From the NCBI GenBank assembly GCA_004014935.1, contig CP025326.1:930001-994000 (forward strand): a stretch of 64,000 nucleotides of DNA, given 5' to 3'. Both the position numbers and the translations under genes were made by a program. Position 1 is the stretch's first letter; each line of letters starts with the position of its first letter. Below, piece by piece: positions 8,440-17,905 of the stretch. Origin of the DNA: Saccharomycopsis malanga (Eukaryota > Ascomycota > Saccharomycetes > Ascoideales > Saccharomycopsidaceae). The notes below the pieces were generated by a model that did no database searches, was not told the origin of the DNA, and was given only the letters and a program-made list of their open reading frames with translations.

Positions 8440-10005
8440 ATGACAAACCAAAATCATATAAGTCCCACAGTCCATTCATCAGCTGTTCAGCCAAATTCCA
8501 CCAGTCTTTCCAGAAAACGTGGTCTTGATAGTTCGAACGACGATGATTTTGAGTCTCACAAAATAGATGGTCTTGAAGCCTCTGCGCATACTTTGGTTAG
8601 CGAGCTTGATGCTGTAGACTCTGTTTCTGATGACAAGTCCTTCATGGTTGCCGTTGAGGCTTTAGGTAAATTGAAAAACTCTTCCACTTCTTCCGTATCT
8701 TCTTCTACCGCTAACTCGTCTGTTTCTCCACCTTCTACTCCTGCTGTCACAGGCACGGCAACTCTGGAAAATCTGCATTTATTGGACAATAGTAATACCA
8801 ATTCATCTATACCCAACAAGAACTGTCAGCCGCATTATCAACGTCGTTTCTTCAATACAGTTTCAAACTATTACAAGTCGTCCAAAGACTTTTCTCCAAC
8901 TTTTAAAGTCGGTGCAGAGTTTGTAGAAAAAACAGCCATTCCAATAGTAAGGAAGTTTGAACAGCGATTCCCAAACTCGTCTATTTCAAACATCCGTAAT
9001 AATATTATCCGTCTTAATGGTGATCAGCTGCAGCGCACTTTCAACACTCTTAATTCAGATCAACGTTCTTTCAGTTATCTCCAATCGCAGCAGCAGAAAC
9101 TTCAAAACTTTAATTTGAGTGTATCTATAGAAAGCAAGAAAAACCTTAAAGTGCTTTTAAAAATCCTCAAGCTTGCCAACAACCGTCTTAGCACAGGGGT
9201 GGACAATTTGCAGCATTTGATCGCTCTCAAGGAACAGAGGCTTCCCAATAAAAACGGAGATGAAGCTGTCTCTGATGACGACACTGGGGGAGTTGCTAAA
9301 ACAGTTGCTGCTGGCTCAAAGCGTCAGAAAATCACTAAAAGACAAGATGGTCTCAACCAGGTGAAAAAGGATATTGTTGTAACTGTTAAAAAGGCTGTTA
9401 CGGTGATTTCAAAGTTTACAGGTAATTCGTTGCCCGAACCAGCCCGTACCAATGTACGTGATGTTTTATTAAAGCTTCCAGAAAACCTTTCAAAAGCTCT
9501 CAATACCGATCTTGAAGAGTTACAAACCCCAAACAGTTCTGCCCCAGGATCGCCTGTGCTTAATGCCATAAATACCTCTGGTAACACATCTATTCCTTCT
9601 TCCCCATTGTCGACCAACAGTCCAAATAAAAATGGTGTTTTGCCTGCCTCACCCGCAACCAGCACTAACACCAATATCAACAATTTTCTCCAATTCCACA
9701 AGATTGATCCAAACTTTACCAATCGCAAAATTCTTATCCTAGCCAAAGAGTCACTTGACTCGTTCGCAAACATCATAAAAATTTTTGATGCAAACCTCAA
9801 CAAGATGGACGACTGGGTCGAAGTGGAAAGACAAAAAGAAATAACAAAATTGAAACAGCTCAGTGGATCTTTAGCTAATGCTAATGGCGCTGTCCCAGCA
9901 ATTCCTTCAGCGTTATCCACATCTACATCAGTCAACAATGAGTTCGTGGGGGAACATAGAGAGATGCAGCCAAAGGAGCAAGATAGTAATGTGTCTGCAA
10001 AATGA
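8440..10005 (+). CDS. OPI1: Transcriptional repressor Opi1 (phospholipid biosynthesis)
   Basis: This is a 521-aa Opi1 orthologue. In S. cerevisiae, Opi1 is held at the ER by phosphatidic acid and Scs2. On inositol addition it enters the nucleus and represses INO1 and other UAS-INO genes. Family strings are YYKSSKDFSPTFKVGAEFVEK and AIPIVRKFEQRFP at about residues 138-175. The segment SKKNLKVLLKILKLANNRLS (about 230-250), a basic cluster KRQKITKRQ, and a C-terminal helix with FANIIKIFDANLNKMDDWVEVERQ support the call. Serine/asparagine-rich linkers make it longer than the 404-aa S. cerevisiae protein. I do not see an obvious EFFDAxE-type FFAT motif; DDDFESHKI near residue 35 is only a weak candidate. 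Confidence 0.88.
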   Translation: MTNQNHISPTVHSSAVQPNSTSLSRKRGLDSSNDDDFESHKIDGLEASAHTLVSELDAVDSVSDDKSFMVAVEALGKLKNSSTSSVSSSTANSSVSPPSTPAVTGTATLENLHLLDNSNTNSSIPNKNCQPHYQRRFFNTVSNYYKSSKDFSPTFKVGAEFVEKTAIPIVRKFEQRFPNSSISNIRNNIIRLNGDQLQRTFNTLNSDQRSFSYLQSQQQKLQNFNLSVSIESKKNLKVLLKILKLANNRLSTGVDNLQHLIALKEQRLPNKNGDEAVSDDDTGGVAKTVAAGSKRQKITKRQDGLNQVKKDIVVTVKKAVTVISKFTGNSLPEPARTNVRDVLLKLPENLSKALNTDLEELQTPNSSAPGSPVLNAINTSGNTSIPSSPLSTNSPNKNGVLPASPATSTNTNINNFLQFHKIDPNFTNRKILILAKESLDSFANIIKIFDANLNKMDDWVEVERQKEITKLKQLSGSLANANGAVPAIPSALSTSTSVNNEFVGEHREMQPKEQDSNVSAK

Positions 10006-10083
10006 GAACTGTATATTTTCTATTTATTACGAAATATTTCATGACTTTGTATCAAAATGGCTCATTTATTGTAGTCTGTAATA

Positions 10084-11193
10084 TCAAGTAAATAACACAC
10101 CTATATAATGGATTACCAATAGCATAAGAGCCAACTTTAGCTGCTTCCCATGGAAAATTATATTGCCCGAATTACTATATCGGAACTGTGTATTTGAATT
10201 TGGAATCTTCACCTGATATCCTCTATAATAATCATTATTTTCAAAGTCATTATCAACGTGACTCTGTTGGCGATAAGTACGTCCTTGGCTGAAATCAATC
10301 GAGCCAATCTCGAACATGTCCTCGTTTACTTTAGTTGAGTGTCTTGAGTTTTCCATTTCAGGCATTTCTGAATGGTCCTTTGAGACAATATTTGACTCTG
10401 CTGTTTTCGATATCCGTGCTATGTTCTCCAGTTCAGTGGTATTGTTTTTTCTATGCTGAAGAATCCTTGCAAACGTATTGTTAGTTTCCGTGAGGTTATC
10501 CGACAAGGTAAAATTGATATTTGTAATATTGAACTTCACTTTCAAAGCAGTGTTGGTATAGTATAAAACCGTATTGTTTTGGGAAGGATTAACAGGGACA
10601 ATATTGCTTGTAGAGTTCGGAGATCCAATCTGTTTGGTCTGGTTTTTTTCCAGCTTGTTGTTGTCCAGCATCTTGCTTCTTAATCCCGGATCTGCAATTT
10701 GTAGCTCAAAGTCCACATCCTCATCAATTCCAAAGTCTTTTATAGCATCAAGATACCCTTTTCGGTAGCTATGGGGCATACTGGCCTCCTTCAACTCCTC
10801 TTCGCTTACATAGAGGTACTCGTACTCATCATCTTCATTTCCATTTTGTAAAAGCTCCGAATTGCCTATATGATACGGTTTGTTGTTTGAATCGTCAATG
10901 TATAGCACTTCTCTCTGATTATTATCAAGAAAATCCTCATACGCCTCATACTCGTTGTAATACCTTTTTCGGTTTGCGCTGCTTGCTTTCAAACCTGAGA
11001 AATCGTTTCCCGGAACATATACCTCATGATGGGCACCTCCATTTACTCTTCCTTGTCTAAAAAAATCAACAATGCTTCGCTTTTCAGGCCTAACTACAGC
11101 ATGCAACGACCTTGTCGACCTCTTAACTAGGTTATCGGGTTCTGCAGAAACCTTCCACACCAGCGCCAAACACACTAAATGCAAATATCTCAT
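10084..11193 (-). CDS. Secreted, probably GPI-anchored protein with Kex2-type sites; unrecognised
   Basis: This is a 369-aa protein from the ATG at 11193. The upstream in-frame TTG would add 12 residues ahead of the signal peptide and was rejected. The N-terminus MRYLHLVCLALVWKVSA is a good signal peptide. Dibasic KR sites follow closely (NLVKR, RPEKR, NRKR), as in Kex2-processed precursors. The middle is acidic and Tyr-rich (YEAYEDFLDNN, EDDEYEYLYVSEEE), and there are at least eight N-x-S/T sequons at about residues 185-265. The C-terminus is a small polar segment (SNSGN), a short basic spacer and an uncharged hydrophobic tail (LALMLLVIHYIGVLF), which reads as a GPI signal. No enzymatic domain is visible. 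It is convergent with OPI1, with only 78 bp between the stop codons. Confidence 0.7.
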   Translation of the reverse strand: MRYLHLVCLALVWKVSAEPDNLVKRSTRSLHAVVRPEKRSIVDFFRQGRVNGGAHHEVYVPGNDFSGLKASSANRKRYYNEYEAYEDFLDNNQREVLYIDDSNNKPYHIGNSELLQNGNEDDEYEYLYVSEEELKEASMPHSYRKGYLDAIKDFGIDEDVDFELQIADPGLRSKMLDNNKLEKNQTKQIGSPNSTSNIVPVNPSQNNTVLYYTNTALKVKFNITNINFTLSDNLTETNNTFARILQHRKNNTTELENIARISKTAESNIVSKDHSEMPEMENSRHSTKVNEDMFEIGSIDFSQGRTYRQQSHVDNDFENNDYYRGYQVKIPNSNTQFRYSNSGNIIFHGKQLKLALMLLVIHYIGVLFT

Positions 11194-11562
11194 CTTAGTA
11201 GCAAATTCTTTTGAGACTTTTAACAGCAATAATAATCAACTCTTCAACTACACCATGATTACACGTCTTAATGTCATGGAGGTCTATATGGTTATTACCA
11301 TACTGCCATGATATGCATGTTGGCTCTCCACAAAATAATGTCACGTTATAATCATATGGGGTTCCTAAAACATGGTCCAGTTTCCGTATTAGGAAGATAT
11401 TACTTTATCTAGTATACACTTCCCTATTGGGAGAAGTTACTTCTTGCTTTGTTTTCTTATATAATTGTTTACTCTTTGTTTCAATACAGATTCCAGGCAT
11501 TTCTTTCTTCTCTCATTCAATTCCTATTTATTTTGTTTTCATCTTCGGTATTATTGATAAAG
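11194..11562. other. Intergenic between the secreted-protein gene and IND1
   Basis: This 369-bp stretch is the promoter of the secreted-protein gene and the 3' flank of IND1. T-rich runs are present, with no RNA or coding signal. Confidence 0.4.
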
Positions 11563-12516
11563 CTACTCAATTTTCTTCAATACTTGTTTAGCAATATTAG
11601 CGAAAATGAGACTTACCTTATCATCAGGATGCGATATGACAATCGGTTTCCCCTTATCGGATTGGACACTGACGGCCTCAGTCAACGGTACCGAACCTAA
11701 AAGGTCAACTCCTTGTCGTTGAGCTTCTTTCCTAACGCTGTTGTTATCCCCGAAAATGTGAGCTTCATGACTACAGTTTGGGCAAACAAAGAAACTCATA
11801 TTTTCTATCAAACCGGCAACAGGAATCTTCACCTTGTTGAACATTGTAATTCCCTTTTTCGCATCTAACAACGCAATATCCTGTGGCGTAGAAACAATCA
11901 CTGCTGCATTAACTTTCAATTGCTGACCAATAGTCAATTGCGTATCACCCGTTCCTGGTGGCATATCAACCACCAACACATCCAAGTTGTTCCATTGCAC
12001 CTCAAACAATAATTGTTGGAGAGCCTTCATCACCATAAGCCCTCGCCATGCCACAGCAGAATCCTCTGTTGGGATAAGATAACCCATCGACATAGTTGGC
12101 AATCCATAGTTGGTTTTCGGAAGCAACTTGCCGTTTTCAGAAATTCGCGGCTCGCCCTCAATTCCAAAAAGTTTTGGAATAGAAGGCCCAAAAATATCAA
12201 CGTCTAAAAGCCCAGTTTTCTTACCAAGTTTCTGTAGAGAGAGAGCCAAGTTGGCAGAAATAGTGGACTTGCCCACACCGCCTTTTCCAGACGAAACAAG
12301 CACGATTTTCTTCACTCCAGCAATGCTTTGCTTCACCGGAAGCCCTCGAGACATTCTGGGTATTTCTGGGGCTCTTTTTGGAAGACCCTATCATTGATTA
12401 GTATAAACTCTTCATCAACGGGTCGGCTCAAAGACACATACCAATGGATTTTCATGTCTGGCAACAACGCTGCTGCTAAACAGCCTCTTGAAAGTTTGTA
12501 AATAGGTTTTAAACAT
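11563..12516 (-). CDS. IND1: Mitochondrial P-loop NTPase Ind1 (complex I Fe-S assembly), spliced
   Basis: Two exons on the minus strand: 12442-12516 (25 codons, MFKTYLQTFKRLFSSSVVAR, a presequence, then HENPL) and 11563-12387. A 54-nt intron between them has donor GTATGT, branch TACTAAT and acceptor TAG. The join gives HENPLGLPKRAPEIPR, the expected Ind1/Mrp opening. The spliced product is 299 aa. It has the deviant Walker A GKGGVGKST, the switch DVDIFGPSIPKLFG and DMPPGTGDTQL, and the cluster-binding CPNC near the C-terminus (FFVCPNCSHEAHIFG). Ind1/NUBPL delivers Fe-S clusters to respiratory complex I, so this yeast very likely retains complex I. It could be confused with cytosolic Nbp35/Cfd1, but the presequence and lack of an N-terminal ferredoxin-like motif argue for Ind1. 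Confidence 0.92.
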
Positions 12517-12767
12517 CTCTCGATACCTTACCTTGCTTAATTCATCAAATTTTGAGAAATTAGCACTTACTATCAAATTAGCTGGCTGCCCCATTGATCT
12601 CTCCGATGAGTGAAAAATTACTGTGTGTATGATACATGCATATGACTACATGGTACCGCATAATATATATATCTGTCCCAGATACTAGAATCGTTGGCCG
12701 AACCGAATCATACAAGACTAATATGGAATAGATGGTAAAATAAAAAAAAAAAGAGAAAAAAAAAATA
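12517..12767. other. IND1 upstream region
   Basis: A short promoter region for IND1 with A-rich runs abutting the tRNA 3' end; no further gene is seen. Confidence 0.4.
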
Positions 12768-12839
12768 CTCCGCGACGGGGAATCGAACCCCGGTCTACCG
12801 CGCGACAAGCGGTAATTCTAGCCACTAAACTATCACGGA
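12768..12839 (-). tRNA. tRNA-Asp (GTC)
   Basis: This 72-nt minus-strand gene reads TCCGTGATAGTTTAGTGGCT in the acceptor/D arm, an anticodon loop with GTC (gcTTGTCGCgc), a T arm GGGGTTCGATTCCCC and acceptor GTCGCGGAG. It is very similar to yeast tRNA-Asp. An oligo-T run follows the 3' end on the minus strand and would terminate RNA polymerase III. Confidence 0.97.
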
Positions 12840-12927
12840 TTGTGTTGAAAATCGCCAAATTGTTGATTATTCATTAGAGGTTATGATAAGGATCTTTTGT
12901 AGATAAAAAAGATGGAAAAAAGAAACA

Positions 12928-12999
12928 CTCCGCGACGGGGAATCGAACCCCGGTCTACCGCGCGACAAGCGGTAATTCTAGCCACTAAACTATCACGGA
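12928..12999 (-). tRNA. tRNA-Asp (GTC), second copy
   Basis: Identical in sequence over 72 nt to the gene at 12768-12839, same strand, with an 88-bp spacer that is not itself duplicated. A tandem pair of this kind is kept identical by recent duplication or gene conversion. Confidence 0.97.
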
Positions 13000-13870
13000 T
13001 TTTGTTGGATTTTTTTTTTCACTGAGGAGGTGCTAGTGCCATTTATTACAATGGCATACAACTTCTTATCAGTAGATGGTATGCAAAGTGCTGAAAGGTT
13101 AGCTTGATCTTAATCGCTAAATACGCGGTAAGTAGAAAAATATAAAGAACAAAACAACCTCAAGTTGAGAAAGAACTCCAAAAACATTAATAGAACAGAT
13201 TTGTTGGATGCACCAACGAAGGTGTGCATCCCAAGTATTCTTAAAGAGCACTAAAAAAATACATGTAATTGTATAGCAATGAATGGATAAATTAAAGCAA
13301 TTCAGAGCCAAGCTGAAACTTATTATGTGCTGAACGTGTATAAGCAATTTGGCAATTATTACATACAGATTTTGGACACTATTATCTGGATTTGGAAAAT
13401 TATCAAAGGGGAGATTATAGCAGATAATTCCTGGACCGAACTTTTGAATATTTGTTCATATTTATTTGAGTATAATTTCAAATTACATATTGATAATAAC
13501 AGATTAAAACCAAAATAAAAAAAAGGTTTTCGGAACTATAAATAAATATTTAATTAATTCAGTTCGAATATCCATGTCTTAAATATTTCATATCAAGAAA
13601 TTGAAAAACTACGTTAATAGGTTCGTTTTTCTCCTTATGACTAAAAGAATCAAAAGGCACTCTTTGATACACTTCAAAAATTCATTCACACCTAGTTTGT
13701 TCGACAACAGCAGTTGGTATTCTCGATATGGGCATACACTCGGTCGCACGCGGCCTCTGACGTGCTCATCCAATCGGGAAAATGTTAAATGGTGCGACTT
13801 GCAAATTTCAGACTTTACTGTCTTATATATCGTCAGCTTTCAATTGGTGCCTTGCAACAATACTGTCAAG
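13000..13870. other. Intergenic upstream of URA9
   Basis: AT-rich upstream region of about 870 bp. An open frame continues upstream of the URA9 ATG from a TTG at 13601, but its translation is unlike the family and it is treated as leader. Confidence 0.4.
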
Positions 13871-15244
13871 ATGAGTTCGTCAGCTATTTGGAGACATGCT
13901 CTTAGAACAAATAAGCTGTTAAAGTTTCAAACAGGCAGCATCTTCTGGTCTCAAAGATGTATTTCCACTATCAGAAACAAACAGGTTAAAGAGATTCGCA
14001 AGTCGTCATTAGGAGCTGTAGCAGCTTCAATTGTTGGAATTGGGGCCTTTTCTTACTATTTTTTCAATGCCAAATCATCTTTCCATGAATATGTCACTTG
14101 TCCAATTATCCGCAATTTGTTTGATGCGGAAACCGCACATAAATTGGTGATTCAACTCATGTCATATGGCGCTTTTCCAAGACTTTATGAGGAAATTGAG
14201 GATCCAGAAAACTTGCTAAGAGTCAGTCTTTTCAAAGGTACTAAACATTTGAAGACCCCAGTTGGTGTTGCTGCTGGTCTTGATAAGAATGCTGAGGCTA
14301 TTGATGCACTTTTTGGTGTTGGTTTCTCGTATGTTGAAGTAGGATCAATCACCCCATTGCCTCAGCCAGGTAACCCAAAACCAAGATTCTTTAGAGTGCC
14401 TCAAGACGAATCTGTCATTAACAGATACGGCTTCAACTCTGATGGACATTGGTCTGTATTGAGTAACCTTAGAATCAGGTTGGAGAAGTTTTTGAGTAAG
14501 ACCAACCTTGGCGTAGTCAGCAACAGTGTTCACAACAATTCTTTTGATGATGACAAGATTCTTGCTGTGAATTTGGGCAAAAACAAAACTGGCGATGAGA
14601 TCAACGACTACAAGTTGGGAGTGTCCAGATTTGGGCCATATGCAGACGTATTGGTTATCAATATTTCCTCACCTAATACACCAGGCTTGAGAGACTTACA
14701 AAAGAAGGAAAAGTTGGTATCATTGCTTAGTGCTGTTGTAGAAGAAAGAAATAAAATCAAGTTTGAGGAATCCCCATTATTAAGATTGCAAGCTACACCA
14801 CAATTGCCTCCAATCATGGTCAAAATTGCTCCAGACTTGTCGGAACCAGAGATCAAATCCATTGCCGAATCCATCAATGAAGCAAAGGTTGACGGTGTCA
14901 TAATATCTAATACTACTATACAAAGACCCGCCATATACACCAACCCTAACGACCCTGTCTTTAAAGAAGCTGGTGGTTTATCTGGTAAACCTTTGAAGCC
15001 TATTTCTCTCCAAGCTTTAAAGACTTTTGTAAAATACAACAAGGATCCATCTTTGACTATTGTTGGATGCGGAGGTATCAGCTCTGGTAAAGATGCTATA
15101 GAATTTGCTAAAGCAGGCGCCACTTTTGTTCAATTGTACACTTCATTTGCTTACAAAGGTCCAGGCTTGGTCGCAAAGATTAACGAAGAGATCAAACAAG
15201 AGTTGAAGAAGGAAGGTAAAACTTGGGAACAACTTAGAGGCTGA
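13871..15244 (+). CDS. URA9: Mitochondrial dihydroorotate dehydrogenase, class 2
   Basis: This 458-aa FMN enzyme catalyses the fourth step of pyrimidine synthesis, passing electrons to ubiquinone. From the ATG at 13871 it has a basic presequence, one membrane segment (about residues 47-66, LGAVAASIVGIGAFSYYFF), and the class 2 N-terminal helices. Core motifs include PVGVAAGLDKNAEAIDAL, FSYVEVGSITPLPQPGNPKPRFFR, INRYGFNSDG, the catalytic-serine loop NISSPNTPGLRDLQ, NTTIQRP, GGLSGKPLKPISL and GATFVQLYTSFAYKGP. The membrane-bound class 2 enzyme is typical of aerobic yeasts. S. cerevisiae instead has the cytosolic fumarate-linked Ura1, so this fits a yeast outside that lineage. Confidence 0.95.
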   Translation: MSSSAIWRHALRTNKLLKFQTGSIFWSQRCISTIRNKQVKEIRKSSLGAVAASIVGIGAFSYYFFNAKSSFHEYVTCPIIRNLFDAETAHKLVIQLMSYGAFPRLYEEIEDPENLLRVSLFKGTKHLKTPVGVAAGLDKNAEAIDALFGVGFSYVEVGSITPLPQPGNPKPRFFRVPQDESVINRYGFNSDGHWSVLSNLRIRLEKFLSKTNLGVVSNSVHNNSFDDDKILAVNLGKNKTGDEINDYKLGVSRFGPYADVLVINISSPNTPGLRDLQKKEKLVSLLSAVVEERNKIKFEESPLLRLQATPQLPPIMVKIAPDLSEPEIKSIAESINEAKVDGVIISNTTIQRPAIYTNPNDPVFKEAGGLSGKPLKPISLQALKTFVKYNKDPSLTIVGCGGISSGKDAIEFAKAGATFVQLYTSFAYKGPGLVAKINEEIKQELKKEGKTWEQLRG

Positions 15245-15560
15245 TCTTTCCGGTATATACTTATCAATTGTAATACCATATTACCTAAAAACTACAGCTC
15301 ATACAATTTTACAAAAAGTTACACTGTAACCGCAAAATGATATTATAGTTTTGTAAGATCTAGTAAAATCTGATTATCATAAAACATAACCCTAAAAAAC
15401 ACGAGAATAAAAATACAGCAAACATCCATAAACCTAGAATGACGAGCAGAGAGCAAAAAAGGAAAAATAAAAAAGGCAAAATAAAAAAGGCAAAAATATA
15501 AAAACGAATTTAAAAACATAAGAACAAACTATAAAATATGAAAGCAGCCCCTGGAAACAT
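15245..15560. other. URA9-KHA1 convergent 3' region
   Basis: A 316-bp stretch between convergent stop codons, A-rich with short near-repeats of aaataaaaaaggcaaa (about 15463-15495). These probably include polyadenylation signals for both genes. Confidence 0.4.
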
Positions 15561-17066
15561 CTATGCACCATTGTAATTGTTAACAGGGCTATCTGGTGGT
15601 GTTATATTTTCATAAGAACGTTCACCAGAGCCCAAATCAACTTGGTTTGCAGTGGAAATGTTTTTGTTGATACCAGGTTCATTTGAAGTCTCATTTGTAG
15701 ACAGGGATCTTCTTGACTGGCTTTTCTTTTTGTCAGATATTTGTTCAGCAAGTATGCTTTCTCTATAATCTGTTGTGTAGATGAGTTTTGTTAAAGGAGT
15801 GGTGACAAAAGTGTTAACTAAAGCCATGACAATGAACATTGAGAAAGTCTTTTCGTTTAAGATTTTAGCATTCAAACCGACACTCAACACAACAATCTCC
15901 ACAATACCTTTACAAGACATCAACACACCAACTGTCAACGATTCTCTCCAGTACAAACCATTGGCTTTAGCGGCAAATAAACCGCCAATAGTTTTGCCAA
16001 AGAGAGCAAGCGAAACAATGCCGACAACATAAGCCCAATCAATGCCTTTGTTCAAAGAGCCTAGATTGACATTTTGACCTGCCAAGGCAAAATATAGTGG
16101 GATGAAGACTGCACTGATCAAACCATCGATCTTTTCTACAAACTTTTCAACAAAGCCATGGTCTCTTGGAACTATCAACCCAACCATAAAGGCGCCAAAA
16201 ATTGGATGGACGCCAATAATGTCGGTAAAGAAAGCACTGATGAATACCATTCCAAACACAACCGTCAAGGTGGTATGATTAGGACCCTCGCGGACTTCAT
16301 TGGTGAACTTTTTCAAATATAAATGCAAACAGTACTTGACAGGATAGATGACAACGAGAAACCAGCCAGCCGTTAAAAGCAAGATATAAACGGTATTCAC
16401 AGGCTTATCGGCATTTGCCAAAGTGACGGAAAGAGCCAACAAAATCCAACCAGCCAAATCGTTGAAGATACCAGCCGACAACACAATAATACCAACTCTG
16501 TCCTGATTAACGCCGATTTCCCTGAGAATTCTGGCAAGAACAGGCAACGCAGTGATACACATGGCAGTAGCAATAAACACCATGTAGGTTGTGAACTTGA
16601 GGGGTGGTAAGTTTTCGTCATTCTCCCGGTATTGGTGATAAATACCAACAGCAATTGCACAACCCAAACCAAAAGGAAGTGCCATGTTAGCGATGCCCAC
16701 CGAAATGGCGACCTTCAAGTTTTTTTTCATAAAGTCCAAGTCAACATCCAAGCCAATGACAAACAAAAACAAAATAATGCCGATATTGGCAACCAAAGTT
16801 AAACCTGGAATACTCTCTTTAGGGAATATGTTATCTGTGAACCCAGGGATTCTGCCAAACACAGTAGGGCCCAATATGATGCCTGCTATGACCTCACCAA
16901 TGACCCGCGGCTGACGTATCTTCTGTAGCGGGTAGTTGATAAGACTGGAAAACCCATATATGATAAGCGCCTGAAGCAAAAATATAGTATAGGGACTGGA
17001 GGAGGAAAACTCCACAGGATTTCTTCCGGAGACTATGCCTCCTACTGATCCGGTTGAAACACCCAT
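15561..17066 (-). CDS. KHA1: Kha1-like K+(Na+)/H+ antiporter, short form
   Basis: This 501-aa monovalent cation/proton antiporter of the CPA2 family consists almost entirely of the Na/H exchanger domain (about residues 30-430, around 12 membrane segments). Diagnostic strings are RQPRVIGEVIAGIILGPTVFG, GLDVDLDFMKKN, the ion-site region AGIFNDLAGWILLALS, HPIFGAFMVGLIVPRD and MSCKGIVEIVVLSVGLNAKIL. In S. cerevisiae Kha1 acts in the Golgi in K+ and pH homeostasis. That protein is about 873 aa; here a polar tail of ~65 residues replaces the long C-terminal region. The DNA beyond the stop does not resume in another frame, so this looks like a genuinely short version. Confidence 0.88.
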   Translation of the reverse strand: MGVSTGSVGGIVSGRNPVEFSSSSPYTIFLLQALIIYGFSSLINYPLQKIRQPRVIGEVIAGIILGPTVFGRIPGFTDNIFPKESIPGLTLVANIGIILFLFVIGLDVDLDFMKKNLKVAISVGIANMALPFGLGCAIAVGIYHQYRENDENLPPLKFTTYMVFIATAMCITALPVLARILREIGVNQDRVGIIVLSAGIFNDLAGWILLALSVTLANADKPVNTVYILLLTAGWFLVVIYPVKYCLHLYLKKFTNEVREGPNHTTLTVVFGMVFISAFFTDIIGVHPIFGAFMVGLIVPRDHGFVEKFVEKIDGLISAVFIPLYFALAGQNVNLGSLNKGIDWAYVVGIVSLALFGKTIGGLFAAKANGLYWRESLTVGVLMSCKGIVEIVVLSVGLNAKILNEKTFSMFIVMALVNTFVTTPLTKLIYTTDYRESILAEQISDKKKSQSRRSLSTNETSNEPGINKNISTANQVDLGSGERSYENITPPDSPVNNYNGA

Positions 17067-17905
17067 ATGAGACCCGCTATGCTACGTTATGATATACGTT
17101 CCTATTGTTATGATTCAAATGATGGATCCGATAAGCCGTGCCACCGTTCAAATGCGTATTTTCACTGTATTGTTGACACAGTGAACGTACAAATTATAAG
17201 CACAAAGCACAGAATAACTCTCTTGAAAGATTTGCAAACGCTTATTGAAAAACACTAGTCTAAGCTCTGATATATATAGGATTAACCACTTGCCTTGTTT
17301 ATATATAAAGCCCCTTCATCGCCTAATTAGTTTTTCAAAAACAACAGCGAAGAGCTGATTATGTAAGTGCTCAGCTGACGTCATAGGTCATCGTCTCCCA
17401 ACATGAGATGCACATGGGATAATTGACGGACTTGTTTTGACTACGAAACGAGCCACCACGATGTCAAAACAGGTAAAACGAACACTTGGAATTAGTTTAT
17501 GCGGGGCTGTTTATTTTATGGTGGGGAATCTATTGTTGGTTTATAGTGTGCGATTTGACGTTATTGGGTGACATATATTATGATATAAACTTTACTATTC
17601 TGTAATTGGCTATGGTAAGATTGTAATATGAATAAATTTGTAGATTGATGATTAGTGGACGAAGCTGTAGCAAAGACCACATGTTGCGAAAAATTGATCA
17701 ATTATCAAGAAAAAAAGAAGATAAAGTAATGAGCAAAAAAGTAGTAGATAGAAAATTAATCAGACACGGTTGACAGTCTATTATCATGATTTTCTTCATG
17801 AATTAACGTAAAATATCCAATTGTAAGCACAATCCTGTAATAAGACTACACATTTCAAAACGTTTGATGATTTTAAAATTTCAACTAAATACTTATGATA
17901 CACCC
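17067..17905. other. KHA1 upstream region
   Basis: An 840-bp intergenic stretch upstream of KHA1 and downstream of the pepsin-fold gene. It contains a perfect CRE/ATF palindrome (17376-17383). The rest is AT-rich with no gene signal. Confidence 0.45.
17376..17383. promoter_or_regulatory. CRE/ATF-type site TGACGTCA
   Basis: A perfect TGACGTCA palindrome about 310 bp upstream of the KHA1-like start codon. In yeasts this octamer is bound by bZIP factors of the Sko1/Aca1 type, which act in osmotic and salt stress. That fits a K+/H+ antiporter, but the link is inferred from one site. Confidence 0.45.

Noticed and set aside
13601-13870. A 90-residue N-terminal extension of the dihydroorotate dehydrogenase
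   Set aside because: It would start from TTG and resembles no DHODH. The ATG at 13871 gives a normal presequence and family length.
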